Shown here: in pieces, positions 1 to 8,545 of the stretch
How the letters are laid out: each line of letters starts with the position of its first letter
Numbering within the stretch: position 1 is the stretch's first letter
Source: Bacteroidales bacterium
GTDB taxonomy: Bacteria > Bacteroidota > Bacteroidia > Bacteroidales > ML635J-15
Length of the DNA: 64,000 bases
Direction: 5' to 3'
NCBI GenBank assembly: GCA_017651185.1
Contig: JAGCDJ010000037.1
Coordinates: 29,859-93,858, forward strand
Program-made: the position numbers and the translations under genes
Notes under the pieces: model-generated
What the model was told of the DNA's origin: nothing
Databases searched by the model: none
Seen by the model: the letters and a program-made list of their open reading frames with translations, nothing else

Positions 1-252
1 TTCAGGAAAAATATGCCAGTTGTAAAGGCGGTTTTGCCCGAGGCATCATATTTGCTTTGGCTTGATTTCAACGGACTTGGATTGTCGCACGAAGAATTGC
101 AGAATAGGCTCATAAACAAGGCAAAAGTTGCGCTTAATAGCGGACTTACCTTTGGTGGCGATGATTATGCAGGATTTTTCCGCATGAACATAGGTTGTCC
201 GCGTTCGATATTAAAGGAAGCGCTAGAAAGAATCGCTGGCGCGTTTGCTTAA
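1..252 (+). CDS. PatB/MalY-type PLP aminotransferase, C-terminal end (partial)
   Basis: Open from the first base of the window; the true start lies to the left. The visible 83 residues match the C-terminal small domain of MalY/PatB cystathionine beta-lyase-like enzymes (fold-type I PLP enzymes that release homocysteine or pyruvate from cystathionine or cysteine). Diagnostic stretches are YLLWLDF, AKVALNSG, FGGDDYAGFFRMNIGCPRS and the closing LKEALERI; the Arg before MNIGCP is the usual substrate-carboxylate ligand of the family. The PLP lysine would lie outside the window. A bidirectional-looking terminator follows directly. Other fold-type I aminotransferases are possible, but the GCPRS ending favours MalY/PatB. 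Confidence 0.82.
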   Translation, partial: FRKNMPVVKAVLPEASYLLWLDFNGLGLSHEELQNRLINKAKVALNSGLTFGGDDYAGFFRMNIGCPRSILKEALERIAGAFA

Positions 253-268
253 TGCTTATTGTTACCCT

Positions 269-320
269 AAAAGGAGGTCGTCTTGCTGAACTTGTTTCAG
301 TATCTGGACCTCCTTTTTTT
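269..320. terminator. Rho-independent terminator between convergent genes
   Basis: Perfect 11-bp inverted repeat (269-279 with 307-317), an inner CTGAA/TTCAG stem, and a T-run on the + strand. It ends the aminotransferase gene. The other strand also has TTTT after the stem, so it probably ends hydE as well. Confidence 0.8.
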
Positions 321-321
321 G

Positions 322-1404
322 TTATAGTCCTCTTTTCTTCGTAAATGCTACCGAATCACCCCACGCATTGTACAGTATTTTATGATTTATCGACTTCATC
401 CGCAAATCGAGGCACGATGAGCATTGGTCTGGCTTGTCGCTTACGCATGCTTTGTCGGGATAAATGAGGTAGTCCTCGCGGTATTCGTTGGGGGTTAGGT
501 TTGGCATTATGACATTGGCACCGGTCATTATCGCCTTTTCGCGACCAAGCGGGTCGATTGTCTGGTTTGCAGTGGCAGCCACCATGTTTATTTCTGGCAT
601 CATCAGACGAAGCGTAGCAATCATTTTCAGTGTCAGGTTCATTCTGTCCACTGCCGTTGGAATCTGGTCGGCGTATTGGTACAGAGGTGTGTCGGGGTGA
701 GGTATGAAAGGTCCCATGCCTACCATTGCAACGTCTTTCTGCCTGAAGAAGATAAGGTCATCGGCAAGTATGTCGATGGTTTGGAAGGGCAGACCGACCA
801 TTACGCCTGTTCCTGTCTGGTATCCGATTGAAATCAGCGAATCGATGCATGCAAGTCGCTTGTGGAAGTCGTGGCGGTCATCGTGCGGATGAATCTTGTA
901 GTACAGATCCTCGTTTGATGATTCTATTCTAAGCAGGTAGCGGTGTGCTCCCGCTTCGAACCATTGGCGGTAAACTTCATCGGTTTGTTCACCAAGCGAA
1001 AGTGTTATGCCAAGAGAACCGCCATCTATTTCCTTTATGCGCTTAATTATGCGTGTTATGGTCTCGATGAATTCCTTGTCGCTACGTTCACCGCTCTGTA
1101 TTGCAACAGAACCGTAACCTAATTTATGCGATAGTTTTGCACATTCGATTACTTCGTCTTCCGAAAGTGTGTAGCGTTCTATGTTTTGGTTGTTGCTTCT
1201 AACGCCGCAATACAGGCACGATTTCTTGCAGCGGTTGCTATATTCGATTAGTCCACGTAGGTGTACATAATTGTCAAGAACCGAAAATTTTACTTCCTGC
1301 GCCTTGCGGAAAAGCATCTGCATTTCCTCGCCAGTGGTTGAAAGAAGTTTTATTATATCGTCTTTTTCAAGATATTGCTTTGTCAGTATTTCAGATGTTG
1401 TCAT
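322..1404 (-). CDS. hydE: [FeFe]-hydrogenase H-cluster radical SAM maturase HydE
   Basis: 360 aa, normal HydE length. The radical-SAM cysteines are C59-x3-C63-x2-C66 (CKKSCLYC), preceded by the HydE/BioB-like LRGLIEYSNRC. A second C-x7-C-x2-C group near the C terminus (around residue 330) matches the auxiliary cluster seen in some HydE proteins. HydE works with HydF and HydG to build the 2Fe subcluster of [FeFe]-hydrogenase; neither partner nor a hydrogenase is in this window. Methylornithine synthase PylB is the nearest alternative, but the auxiliary cysteines and lack of pyl genes favour HydE. A -7 box (1424-1431) lies 20 bases before the ATG. The protein is cytoplasmic. Confidence 0.9.
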   Translation of the reverse strand: MTTSEILTKQYLEKDDIIKLLSTTGEEMQMLFRKAQEVKFSVLDNYVHLRGLIEYSNRCKKSCLYCGVRSNNQNIERYTLSEDEVIECAKLSHKLGYGSVAIQSGERSDKEFIETITRIIKRIKEIDGGSLGITLSLGEQTDEVYRQWFEAGAHRYLLRIESSNEDLYYKIHPHDDRHDFHKRLACIDSLISIGYQTGTGVMVGLPFQTIDILADDLIFFRQKDVAMVGMGPFIPHPDTPLYQYADQIPTAVDRMNLTLKMIATLRLMMPEINMVAATANQTIDPLGREKAIMTGANVIMPNLTPNEYREDYLIYPDKACVSDKPDQCSSCLDLRMKSINHKILYNAWGDSVAFTKKRGL

Positions 1405-1423
1405 AATTGTTGTGTTGTGTTTG

Positions 1424-1431
1424 CAAAAGTA
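1424..1431 (-). promoter_or_regulatory. -7 promoter box of hydE
   Basis: TACTTTTG on the minus strand, an exact TAnnTTTG, 20 bases before the hydE ATG. Confidence 0.6.
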
Positions 1432-1471
1432 ATTATTTTATTGTTGAATGCCATATTCTCTCTGTTCCGTC

Positions 1472-1532
1472 ATTCCACAAAGCTGAACGAACCGACTAAG
1501 GGACGTGTCGAGTGAGTTCGCTTGTGCGGAAT
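1472..1532. repeat. Imperfect long inverted repeat (hairpin element)
   Basis: Arms ATTCCACAAAGC and GCTTGTGCGGAAT pair with mismatches, and GAACGAAC/GTTCG extends the stem. It lies in the 235-base gene-free gap between hydE and the membrane protein gene. It lacks a T-tail and looks like a dispersed palindromic element rather than a terminator. Nothing else is recognisable in the gap. Confidence 0.4.
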
Positions 1533-1639
1533 CTCCAATAGAACGAACTATATTATTCACCCCTTTCCATTCGATAATGTTCTTTTATTCCTTCAATATA
1601 TTCTTCCGTCAATCCAATGCTTTTACTTTGCTACAATAA

Positions 1640-4129
1640 TTATTTTGTGTTGTATTGATTCAGATAGTAATCTGCTTTTTCCTTGTTCCCTTTTTCTTTG
1701 AAATAATTGTATAGTGTTGCTGCTATGTTCTTGTTGCCCTTGAACTTATCGTATGCGATTTCCCAGTTTTCGATGGCATTGACAGTATCACCTGCAAGCA
1801 TATAATAGTTGCCGAGGTCAACGTATGGCAGGTCGGCATCGGGGAAATGACTAACTTCCTGTTTGCCGAGGCGAATGCCAAGAGCATAGTCCTTTGTTGT
1901 GTCAATGAAGCGTTTGAGTTCCGAAACCGTATGCTGGAAATTCTCGCTCTTTAAGCTGTCGATGCATTTGCAATAGTATGTTTTTGCGTTTTCGTTGTCT
2001 CCAAGTTCAAAGTACGACTTTCCAATGAAGAAATATGTAAGGTCGTAAAATTTACTGTCGGACAAGGTTGCTGTATCATATCTTTCAAGGTTTGCAATGG
2101 CTTCACGGTGCTTGCCTTTCATTGATTTTGCCATTCCGAGGAAATAGTAGCTGTTGTTGAGTGTACTGTCGTATTTCAATGCCTTTTCGAACATAATTTC
2201 CGAATTGTCATAATCCTGATATACAATTTGTTTGAGGTAGGCAAGGTTGTACCAAGCATTTCCGTAGGTGGAATCTATTGCAAGTGCTTGTCGGTAAAGA
2301 TTTTCGGACTTTTTTATGTCCTTGAGGCATTTTTCTTGTGCTGGAGTTCCTGCAACAGATGGTAACTTGTCGTATGCATTTCTGCTTAACAAATTGGCGT
2401 ACAATATATTTGCCTTTGCACTCTCGGCAGAATATTCAATGTCGTGGGCAAAAAGTGTTTCGCGGTCTTTCCAATCGTGGTTGCGGTTAATGGCTATAAC
2501 TGCGTTTGGAATCACTATCATTGCAGTCATAATGCAGATTGCAAGTTTTTTGCCTTTGCTAGCACCTGTTTCAGCCTTGGAAATCAATATGATAATGTAG
2601 CCGATTGCAATAGCAAAACCTATGCTTGGTGCGAAAAGCATTCGTTCGCCGATGATTCCTGTAAATGGGAAAAATATGTTGGAAAACGGAAATATTCCGA
2701 TTAGGTAGAAAAGTATGCCGAACGAAATCAAATTGCGCCTATTGAACAACCAAATAGCAACGATGATGAGTGCAATATGGATGATTATGGAAATTATTGC
2801 AACGGGATTTTCGAGTCCGACATCGGGAATTATGCTGTATCCGTAGTAGTAGCGCAAAGGGTAGGGGACGAACAGCAGTTTCAGGTAGAAAGCAAGACTG
2901 TACATTGCTATTGCAAATCTGCTGGATGCAGATTCTTCCGTAAAAATCGGGTTTTGCCATTTCGACATTACCGCGTTGCTCTTGGGAAGCACCGATTCGG
3001 GAATGTAATGCGCGATTGCTATTGTAGCTGCGGCAATTATCAGTATCAGAGCAAAAGGAAGAATTACTTTAATCTTTTGCCATGCAGGGTTGATTTTCCA
3101 GTTCGGTGTTGCTGAGATTTCATCTTTTTCCGATAGGGAGACAAGTAGCAGGATTGTCGAAACGATTAGTGCCCAGTAATTCCATAATATTGTTAGAACC
3201 AATATAATTGACCATAGAATTATGTTTCGTCGTGATATGGATTTTTTGTTTCGTCGGATGATTTTAAAAATTATGTATGAAATTAGGAATACGAAATAAA
3301 TTGGTCTTATAACAGCTCCTTTCAGAAATACGGGCATAAAATCAAACTTCCAGTTGATTATTACTCTTGCCGTTAATAATGCCAAAACTAAGCATCCGAA
3401 TATTGCAAGAAAAGTATTGCCTTTGAAGTAAGCAGCAATTTTTTGCCCAAAATCCTTTAGCGCACTAACGTTTATTTTTAGTTTGAAATCGGTGCGGAAG
3501 AATATGATTGCCAATGGAATAATGGCGAGGAAAACTATTGCAGATTCCTTTGTGAGAAAACCGATTCCGAGAAGAATTATTGCAAAGATTATGTAGATGA
3601 TTTTGCGTTTGTCGTAGTAGCGCAAAGTCAGCAGTGCCGATGACAGGCAGAAAATAAGGCAAAGTATTTCTTCGCGGTTCTTTAGGCTTAGCACCACTTC
3701 GGAATGTATGGCGTGTGCCATGAATATGGCTGTTACTACTATGGAAATCAGTAGGTTTGTTGAGGCATGCTTTGTTTCCAAAAGTTTGCGAAGGAAGAAA
3801 AACAGGATTATGCAAGCTATGATATAATATATGATATTGAAGAAATGTCCGATTGCCGTTGATTCACCAAATATTTGGTATTCAATAGCATATAATGCGA
3901 TTGTGACAGGGCGGTAGCCGAACATCACACCACCGCTGTTATTGTAGCGTGATGCAAAAATTTCGGGTATTCCTTTTATGCCTTGCTGTACAAGTTCATG
4001 ATTTTCGCAAACATAGTCATCATCGAGGTTGTAACCGTTTTGTAGCGAACCGCCGTATAGCAGGAATCCTGCAACGCATATTGCAACGATTACCCAGATT
4101 GTTATTTTGCGGTTGTTCGTCTGTTTCAT
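1640..4129 (-). CDS. GT-C-type multi-spanning membrane protein with C-terminal TPR repeats
   Basis: 829 aa. The N-terminal about 560 residues hold 10 or more hydrophobic helices. The first extracytoplasmic loop carries an acidic DDD motif (NLDDDYV, about residue 37) typical of GT-C glycosyltransferases such as the TMTC/O-mannosyltransferase group. Residues about 590-829 form tetratricopeptide repeats (LYRQALAIDSTYGNAWYNLA, FEKALKYDST, GDNENAKTYYCKC). This suggests a lipid-linked-sugar-dependent transferase acting on exported proteins, with a periplasmic TPR tail for substrate docking; that role is inferred from architecture. Last gene of a leftward operon, 9 bases after the LuxR gene. An O-antigen ligase-like or purely structural TPR membrane protein is the alternative. 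Confidence 0.72.
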   Translation of the reverse strand: MKQTNNRKITIWVIVAICVAGFLLYGGSLQNGYNLDDDYVCENHELVQQGIKGIPEIFASRYNNSGGVMFGYRPVTIALYAIEYQIFGESTAIGHFFNIIYYIIACIILFFFLRKLLETKHASTNLLISIVVTAIFMAHAIHSEVVLSLKNREEILCLIFCLSSALLTLRYYDKRKIIYIIFAIILLGIGFLTKESAIVFLAIIPLAIIFFRTDFKLKINVSALKDFGQKIAAYFKGNTFLAIFGCLVLALLTARVIINWKFDFMPVFLKGAVIRPIYFVFLISYIIFKIIRRNKKSISRRNIILWSIILVLTILWNYWALIVSTILLLVSLSEKDEISATPNWKINPAWQKIKVILPFALILIIAAATIAIAHYIPESVLPKSNAVMSKWQNPIFTEESASSRFAIAMYSLAFYLKLLFVPYPLRYYYGYSIIPDVGLENPVAIISIIIHIALIIVAIWLFNRRNLISFGILFYLIGIFPFSNIFFPFTGIIGERMLFAPSIGFAIAIGYIIILISKAETGASKGKKLAICIMTAMIVIPNAVIAINRNHDWKDRETLFAHDIEYSAESAKANILYANLLSRNAYDKLPSVAGTPAQEKCLKDIKKSENLYRQALAIDSTYGNAWYNLAYLKQIVYQDYDNSEIMFEKALKYDSTLNNSYYFLGMAKSMKGKHREAIANLERYDTATLSDSKFYDLTYFFIGKSYFELGDNENAKTYYCKCIDSLKSENFQHTVSELKRFIDTTKDYALGIRLGKQEVSHFPDADLPYVDLGNYYMLAGDTVNAIENWEIAYDKFKGNKNIAATLYNYFKEKGNKEKADYYLNQYNTK

Positions 4130-4138
4130 TTTGGTGCT

Positions 4139-4732
4139 TTAAAAGTCTTCTACATCAAGTAGTTTGTTCATTACGGCGTATATTGTCAGACCGGCGATAC
4201 TGTTGATTCCCAACTTGTGCGAAATGTTCTTACGGTGCGAAATTACCGTGTGAATCGACAGATTGAATTCGTCGGCGATCTCCTTGTTTGTCTTGCCTTT
4301 GGCTACGGCTGTCAGTATTTCGCATTCGCGGGCTGAGAGTTCGTTGCTGTTGTCGTCCTGTTCCTTGTCCGATGAGGTTTTCAGTGCCGACTGCAATTTC
4401 TTTTCTATTTGTTCCTGTGTGCAGAACATACCGATGCTACCATCGTAGTTGCGCATGGTTTCTTCATTATAAGCCAGATAGCAGATGGCAACAATGGTGA
4501 CGTTGTCCTTTGTGGTGAGAATGTTTCTCGGGTCGTTGATGTCGCCTGTGTTAAGCACCGATGGGTTTATAAGTATTATGTCTGGATTTCCATTTAGGTT
4601 TTCGGAGTAGTCTTGTAAGGACTTGAATATTTTCGCGACATGGAAGTTTCCTCTGTATTCGACGAGCTGTTTCAGTCCTGCTGATACTATTTCCGAAGGT
4701 TCTATTATGGTTACCTTGTGTTTTGCGCTCAT
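4139..4732 (-). CDS. LuxR/NarL-family regulator with degenerate receiver domain
   Basis: 197 aa. Residues 1-120 look like a CheY-type receiver, but the phosphoacceptor position is Asn56 (DIILINPS) instead of Asp, and the acidic pocket near residue 11 is reduced to EP. The C-terminal part (about 130-190) is a clear LuxR helix-turn-helix: LSARECEILTAVAKGKTNKEIA followed by SIHTVISHRKNISHKLGI. Phosphorylation is therefore unlikely and control should be by protein level or ligand. It starts one base after the hemerythrin gene stops, so the two are co-transcribed and probably translationally coupled. No histidine kinase is nearby. It may regulate its own operon. Confidence 0.85.
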   Translation of the reverse strand: MSAKHKVTIIEPSEIVSAGLKQLVEYRGNFHVAKIFKSLQDYSENLNGNPDIILINPSVLNTGDINDPRNILTTKDNVTIVAICYLAYNEETMRNYDGSIGMFCTQEQIEKKLQSALKTSSDKEQDDNSNELSARECEILTAVAKGKTNKEIADEFNLSIHTVISHRKNISHKLGINSIAGLTIYAVMNKLLDVEDF

Positions 4733-4733
4733 G

Positions 4734-5429
4734 TTATTCGAATTTGGAAACCAATGGAATCAAAATCTTGTTTTCAATTATGGAATGCTTGTTCAGGTCG
4801 TCTTCGATTTTGAAGATTTCGTTTAGAACATTTATGCGTGATTGTTGCGATGCGCTTTCGGGCAAGTACTTTATCACGATGTTCTTCAGGTCTTGGAGCT
4901 TTTCCTCGATGTTGCTGTGATTTTCCTCGAAGTCCTTAATCCTGTAGCTGTTGGCATTCTTCTGCTCGCTGTCGCTAAGCGACAAGATGTAAGGGAACAC
5001 GGTGTTTTCTTCGTAGTCGAGGTGTTTCTTGATTTCCTCGTCGTAGTCGTCGTAGAACTTGTTTAGCATTCGTTTGCTTGTGCCGTCGCACGATTCCAGC
5101 ATGGTGTGTATGTTTGAATGCAGGTTCGGGAAGAAACTTTCCGTCCAGTATTTGTGTGTTCGTTGCAAGTATCCGATGATTTCGGGAATGTCCTCCCTTG
5201 TCAGGTTTTCAATGTCGGGGACAAAAGATTCTACTGCATAAACCTTGCATATCTTCAGGAAAAGTTCGGTCGACAGATTGTTCCTGTGGCATATTTCGTT
5301 GATGCTGGCTTCACCGAATCCCAACTTTATGTTAAGCCGTTCTATTATTGAGAGCAGTGAACTGCTGGTTATTATTTCCGACATTTTTGTCTTTGCAGAG
5401 AATGACGGAGCATTGCTTTTGTTGTCCAT
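4734..5429 (-). CDS. Hemerythrin-domain protein (RIC/ScdA-like)
   Basis: 231 aa from the preferred ATG at 5429; a longer frame to 5516 would begin upstream of the promoter box. The N-terminal part (to about residue 65) resembles the ScdA/DUF542-type helical segment (SINEICHRNNLS). The rest is a four-helix hemerythrin domain with the expected di-iron ligands in THKYW, KHLDYEE, ENHSNIEE and NKHSIIEN (HxxxE twice). Relatives (RIC/YtfE/ScdA) handle iron and NO or oxidative damage to Fe-S and di-iron proteins. First gene of the operon with the dead-receiver LuxR protein, which implies a stress-sensing unit. Confidence 0.85.
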   Translation of the reverse strand: MDNKSNAPSFSAKTKMSEIITSSSLLSIIERLNIKLGFGEASINEICHRNNLSTELFLKICKVYAVESFVPDIENLTREDIPEIIGYLQRTHKYWTESFFPNLHSNIHTMLESCDGTSKRMLNKFYDDYDEEIKKHLDYEENTVFPYILSLSDSEQKNANSYRIKDFEENHSNIEEKLQDLKNIVIKYLPESASQQSRINVLNEIFKIEDDLNKHSIIENKILIPLVSKFE

Positions 5430-5449
5430 TGTCGTTTTTGTTTGCTTCG

Positions 5450-5457
5450 CAAAGATA
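5450..5457 (-). promoter_or_regulatory. -7 promoter box of hemerythrin operon
   Basis: TATCTTTG on the minus strand, an exact TAnnTTTG, 20 bases before the ATG at 5429. It decides that start over 5516. Confidence 0.65.
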
Positions 5458-5589
5458 ATAAATAAATTGATAATGTATAATCCCGTTCTCGGTGTCATCC
5501 ATTTGTAGGCATCCAATGATTGCGAACATACAGAATCATCAAATTTTCAAATCTTTCAATCATCAAATTTTTTAATCCTTGAAATTTAT

Positions 5590-5597
5590 TATATTTG
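5590..5597 (+). promoter_or_regulatory. -7 promoter box of zinc-ribbon protein gene
   Basis: TATATTTG, an exact TAnnTTTG, about 40 bases upstream of the ATG at 5638. Confidence 0.6.
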
Positions 5598-5637
5598 CAC
5601 CTGTTTTGAATTTGAATAACGCTAAATAAATAAAGTT

Positions 5638-6792
5638 ATGGCAGAATATGATGAAACTCAAAACTTTGACGATGAGTTCAAGGAACCTGAACTATCGGAG
5701 AAGAAAGAGTTCAAATGTAAGAATTGCGGAGCTTCGTTGGTTTTCGAACCTGGCACAACATCAATGAAATGTCCGTATTGTGGCGCAGAAAACGAGATAG
5801 AAATAAGCGAGGAAGCGATTGAGGAACTCGACCTGGATGAATACCTTGCTAAATTGGAGTCGGGTGGTGAAACTGGCGATGGAAACAAACTTGAGGAAGT
5901 CTCGACAGTCGCTTGTAGTTCGTGTGGTGCTGTGGTTACCCTCGATGCAAACATTGTTTCTGACGAATGTCCGTTCTGCGGAACTAAGTTGGTAGTTGCC
6001 AATGAATCGACCAAGAAGATGATAAAACCAAAGTCGGTATTGCCGTTCAAGGTGAAGTCCGACGAAGCAATACAATCTTACCGCAAGTGGATAAAGGGTT
6101 TGTGGTTCGCTCCGCCAAAACTGAAAAAATATGCTACCCAGTGCGAAAAGATTGCCGGAATGTATATGCCGTACTGGACTTACGATGCACAGACAGAATC
6201 GGACTACCGCGGTTTGCGTGGCGATGATTACACCGATACAGTGACGGTTACAGTTAACGGAAAGACTGAAACCCGTACCGTTGTCAAGACGCGCTGGACG
6301 CCAGTTTCTGGACATATAGGATTGTTCTTTGACGATGTGCTGATTCCCGCATCAAAGACTTTGGAGCGCAAGAAGATGGACCAACTAGAACCCTGGGATT
6401 TGGATCAGCTTGTACCTTACGAAGAAAAATTCTTGTCGGGTTTCCGTACCGAGACTTATCAGGTTGGGTTGAAAGACGGTTACGAGGATGCTAAAGGTAT
6501 TATGGAACAAGGCATTAGAGCAGAGGTTTGTCGAGATATAGGCGGTGATCACCAAAAGATTACAAGTTTGAGCATACAGTTCTCAGAGACCACATTCAAG
6601 CATACCTTGCTGCCGATTTGGATTAGTGCATACAGGTTCAATGCCAAGGTATACCGTTTCATAGTAAACGGACGTACAGGAAAGGTTGCTGGCGACCGTC
6701 CTTGGTGCTGGTGGAAGATTACGCTGTTTGTTTTAGCTATAATAGCAGTGTTGGTTGGCATTTTCTATTTGTACCAATATTTTGAATCGTAA
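5638..6792 (+). CDS. Double zinc-ribbon protein with C-terminal membrane anchor
   Basis: 384 aa. Two zinc ribbons: CKNCGASL with CPYCGAEN (residues about 23-50), and CSSCGAVV with CPFCGTKL (about 92-118), separated by an acidic linker. A central beta-rich region follows (YMPYWTYDA, the TVTVTVNGKTETRTVVKTRW hairpin). The C terminus is one hydrophobic helix (ITLFVLAIIAVLVGIFYLY) with no signal peptide, so it should be tail-anchored in the inner membrane with the ribbons in the cytoplasm. Homologues in many bacteria are often mislabelled as PriA helicase because of the ribbons; there is no helicase motif here. Function unknown. Confidence 0.75.
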   Translation: MAEYDETQNFDDEFKEPELSEKKEFKCKNCGASLVFEPGTTSMKCPYCGAENEIEISEEAIEELDLDEYLAKLESGGETGDGNKLEEVSTVACSSCGAVVTLDANIVSDECPFCGTKLVVANESTKKMIKPKSVLPFKVKSDEAIQSYRKWIKGLWFAPPKLKKYATQCEKIAGMYMPYWTYDAQTESDYRGLRGDDYTDTVTVTVNGKTETRTVVKTRWTPVSGHIGLFFDDVLIPASKTLERKKMDQLEPWDLDQLVPYEEKFLSGFRTETYQVGLKDGYEDAKGIMEQGIRAEVCRDIGGDHQKITSLSIQFSETTFKHTLLPIWISAYRFNAKVYRFIVNGRTGKVAGDRPWCWWKITLFVLAIIAVLVGIFYLYQYFES

Positions 6793-6814
6793 AATGTAAT
6801 TAAAATTAAATATC

Positions 6815-8470
6815 ATGAAAGGAAAAATCAGTATTTTGATTGTAACTGCTGCATTGTTCGCTTGCTCGTGCAGCAACAAGGAAGAGAAAAAGGAAGAACC
6901 TAAGCAGGAAGTTTCCGGAATGCAGGCATTGGTAAACAATTATGCAGAGGTTGACCTGACATCGGATTTGGTCGCAGAACTTTCTGACAACCAGAAGCAG
7001 ATGCTTAAGAAACTCATCGAGGTGGCTGATATTATGGAACAGGTCTTCTGGAAGGAAGCAATCGGAGAAAAAGAGGCTTTCCTCTCGTCGATCAAGGACG
7101 AAGATGCCCGCAAGTATGCCGAAATCAACTATGGACCATGGGACCGTCTCGATTGCAACAAGGCATTCATTGAAGGTTACGGCGAAAAGCCTAAGGGTGC
7201 TTGCTTCTATCCAACAGACATGACCGATGAGGAATTCCAGGCACTTCCAGAGGAAGTTCGCAATGGCTGGTATTCGGTTATCCGTCGTAACGAGGATGGT
7301 TCGTTGAAGGAAGTTCCTTACCATGAGGAATATCCAGAATTGCTCAAGGCAGCAGATCTTCTCGATGAGGCAGCAGAACTTGCCGAAGACGAAGGTTTCA
7401 AGAACTATTTGAAACTTCGTGCCGAAGCTTTCCGTACCGACAACTATTTCGAGAGCGACTGCGCTTGGATGGATATGAAGACCAACCTTATTGACTTCGT
7501 TGTTGGTCCTATCGAAAGCTACGAGGATGAAATCAACGGTTCGCGTGCTGCTCATTCTGGTCAGATTCTTATCAAGAATATGGAATGGACACGCAAGATT
7601 GAACACTACAATGCAATTCTTCAGACTTTGCAGTCGAATTTGCCGGTTGAACCGCAGTACAAGGCCGAAAGTGCAACTAATTCTGGCGATATGAATGTTT
7701 ACGATGTAGTATATTCTGCTGGCGACTGCAATTCGGCAAGCAAGAATATTGCTATCAACCTTCCAAACGACCCGAATGTACATGCTACAAAGGGTTCACG
7801 CAAGTTGCAGTTGAAGAATGCCATGAAGTTGAAATTCGACAAGATTCTCGTTCCTATTGCAGAAATCCTTATTGCAGATGACCAGTTGAAGAACATCGAC
7901 TTCGAAAATGCTTTCTTCCAGAATGTTATGTTCCACGAAGTTGCTCATGGACTTGGCGTTAAGTTCACCATCAACCCAGACAAGAAGTCGGTTCGCGATG
8001 CTCTCGGTGATTCGTACAGCACAATCGAGGAAGCTAAGGCCGATATGCTTGGTCTTTACCTTGTTACTATGCTTCACGAAATGGGAGAAATCAAGGATCA
8101 GGACTTGATGAACAACTATGTAACCTTCCTTGCTGGTATTTTCCGTTCGGTTCGTTTCGGTGCTGCTGAAGCTCACGGAAAGGCAAACATGATGGAATTC
8201 GCATACATCAAGGAAAATGGCGGTTTCAATTTCGATGAGGCAACAGGAAAGTATTCTGTTAACCTTGAAAAGATGCAGGAAGCTGTTAAGTCGTTCGTAA
8301 CAAAGGTTATCGTTCTCCAGGGCGATGGCAACAAACCGGAAGTTGACAAGTGGATTAAGGAAAAGAGCGTCGTTACCGAGGATTTGCAGAAGAGTTTGGA
8401 CAAGATTGCTGGTGCAGGTATTCCTAAGGATATCGTTTACCATCAAGGTGTTGAAGTGCTTGGTTTGTAA
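6815..8470 (+). CDS. M49-like zinc metallopeptidase lipoprotein (DPP III homologue)
   Basis: 551 aa. A lipoprotein-type signal (LFACSCSN, acylated Cys at residue 16 or 18) is followed by a charged KEEKKEEPKQ linker, so the protein is probably anchored to an envelope membrane. The zinc site is H374-E375-x-x-H378 (HEVAHG) with a downstream E405-E-A-K-A-D410, the two signature motifs of family M49 (dipeptidyl-peptidase III). Animal and yeast DPP III have a six-residue HExxGH; this protein has the five-residue form with only about 30 residues to EEAKAD, as in the shorter bacterial branch often called Zn-dependent hydrolase. Likely role: trimming oligopeptides. It lies 22 bases after the zinc-ribbon gene and ends in a strong terminator. 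Confidence 0.78.
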   Translation: MKGKISILIVTAALFACSCSNKEEKKEEPKQEVSGMQALVNNYAEVDLTSDLVAELSDNQKQMLKKLIEVADIMEQVFWKEAIGEKEAFLSSIKDEDARKYAEINYGPWDRLDCNKAFIEGYGEKPKGACFYPTDMTDEEFQALPEEVRNGWYSVIRRNEDGSLKEVPYHEEYPELLKAADLLDEAAELAEDEGFKNYLKLRAEAFRTDNYFESDCAWMDMKTNLIDFVVGPIESYEDEINGSRAAHSGQILIKNMEWTRKIEHYNAILQTLQSNLPVEPQYKAESATNSGDMNVYDVVYSAGDCNSASKNIAINLPNDPNVHATKGSRKLQLKNAMKLKFDKILVPIAEILIADDQLKNIDFENAFFQNVMFHEVAHGLGVKFTINPDKKSVRDALGDSYSTIEEAKADMLGLYLVTMLHEMGEIKDQDLMNNYVTFLAGIFRSVRFGAAEAHGKANMMEFAYIKENGGFNFDEATGKYSVNLEKMQEAVKSFVTKVIVLQGDGNKPEVDKWIKEKSVVTEDLQKSLDKIAGAGIPKDIVYHQGVEVLGL

Positions 8471-8492
8471 AAACTTTTGTTTGTTTGATATA

Positions 8493-8523
8493 TGGTGGAC
8501 ATCGTTGGGTGTCCACCATTTTA
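8493..8523 (+). terminator. Terminator after M49-like gene
   Basis: Perfect 9-bp stem TGGTGGACA (8493-8501) with TGTCCACCA (8510-8518), an 8-base loop, then TTTTA. A possible ATG at 8492 lies inside it. Confidence 0.85.
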
Positions 8524-8545
8524 TTGTTTGGAAATTATTGCGCTG

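Noticed and set aside
4139..4732. Ordinary two-component response regulator
   Set aside because: The phosphoacceptor Asp is replaced by Asn and the acidic pocket is reduced, so normal phosphotransfer is unlikely.
8492..8545. N-terminal extension of the LTA-synthase-like protein
   Set aside because: The upstream ATG lies at the edge of the terminator hairpin of the preceding gene.
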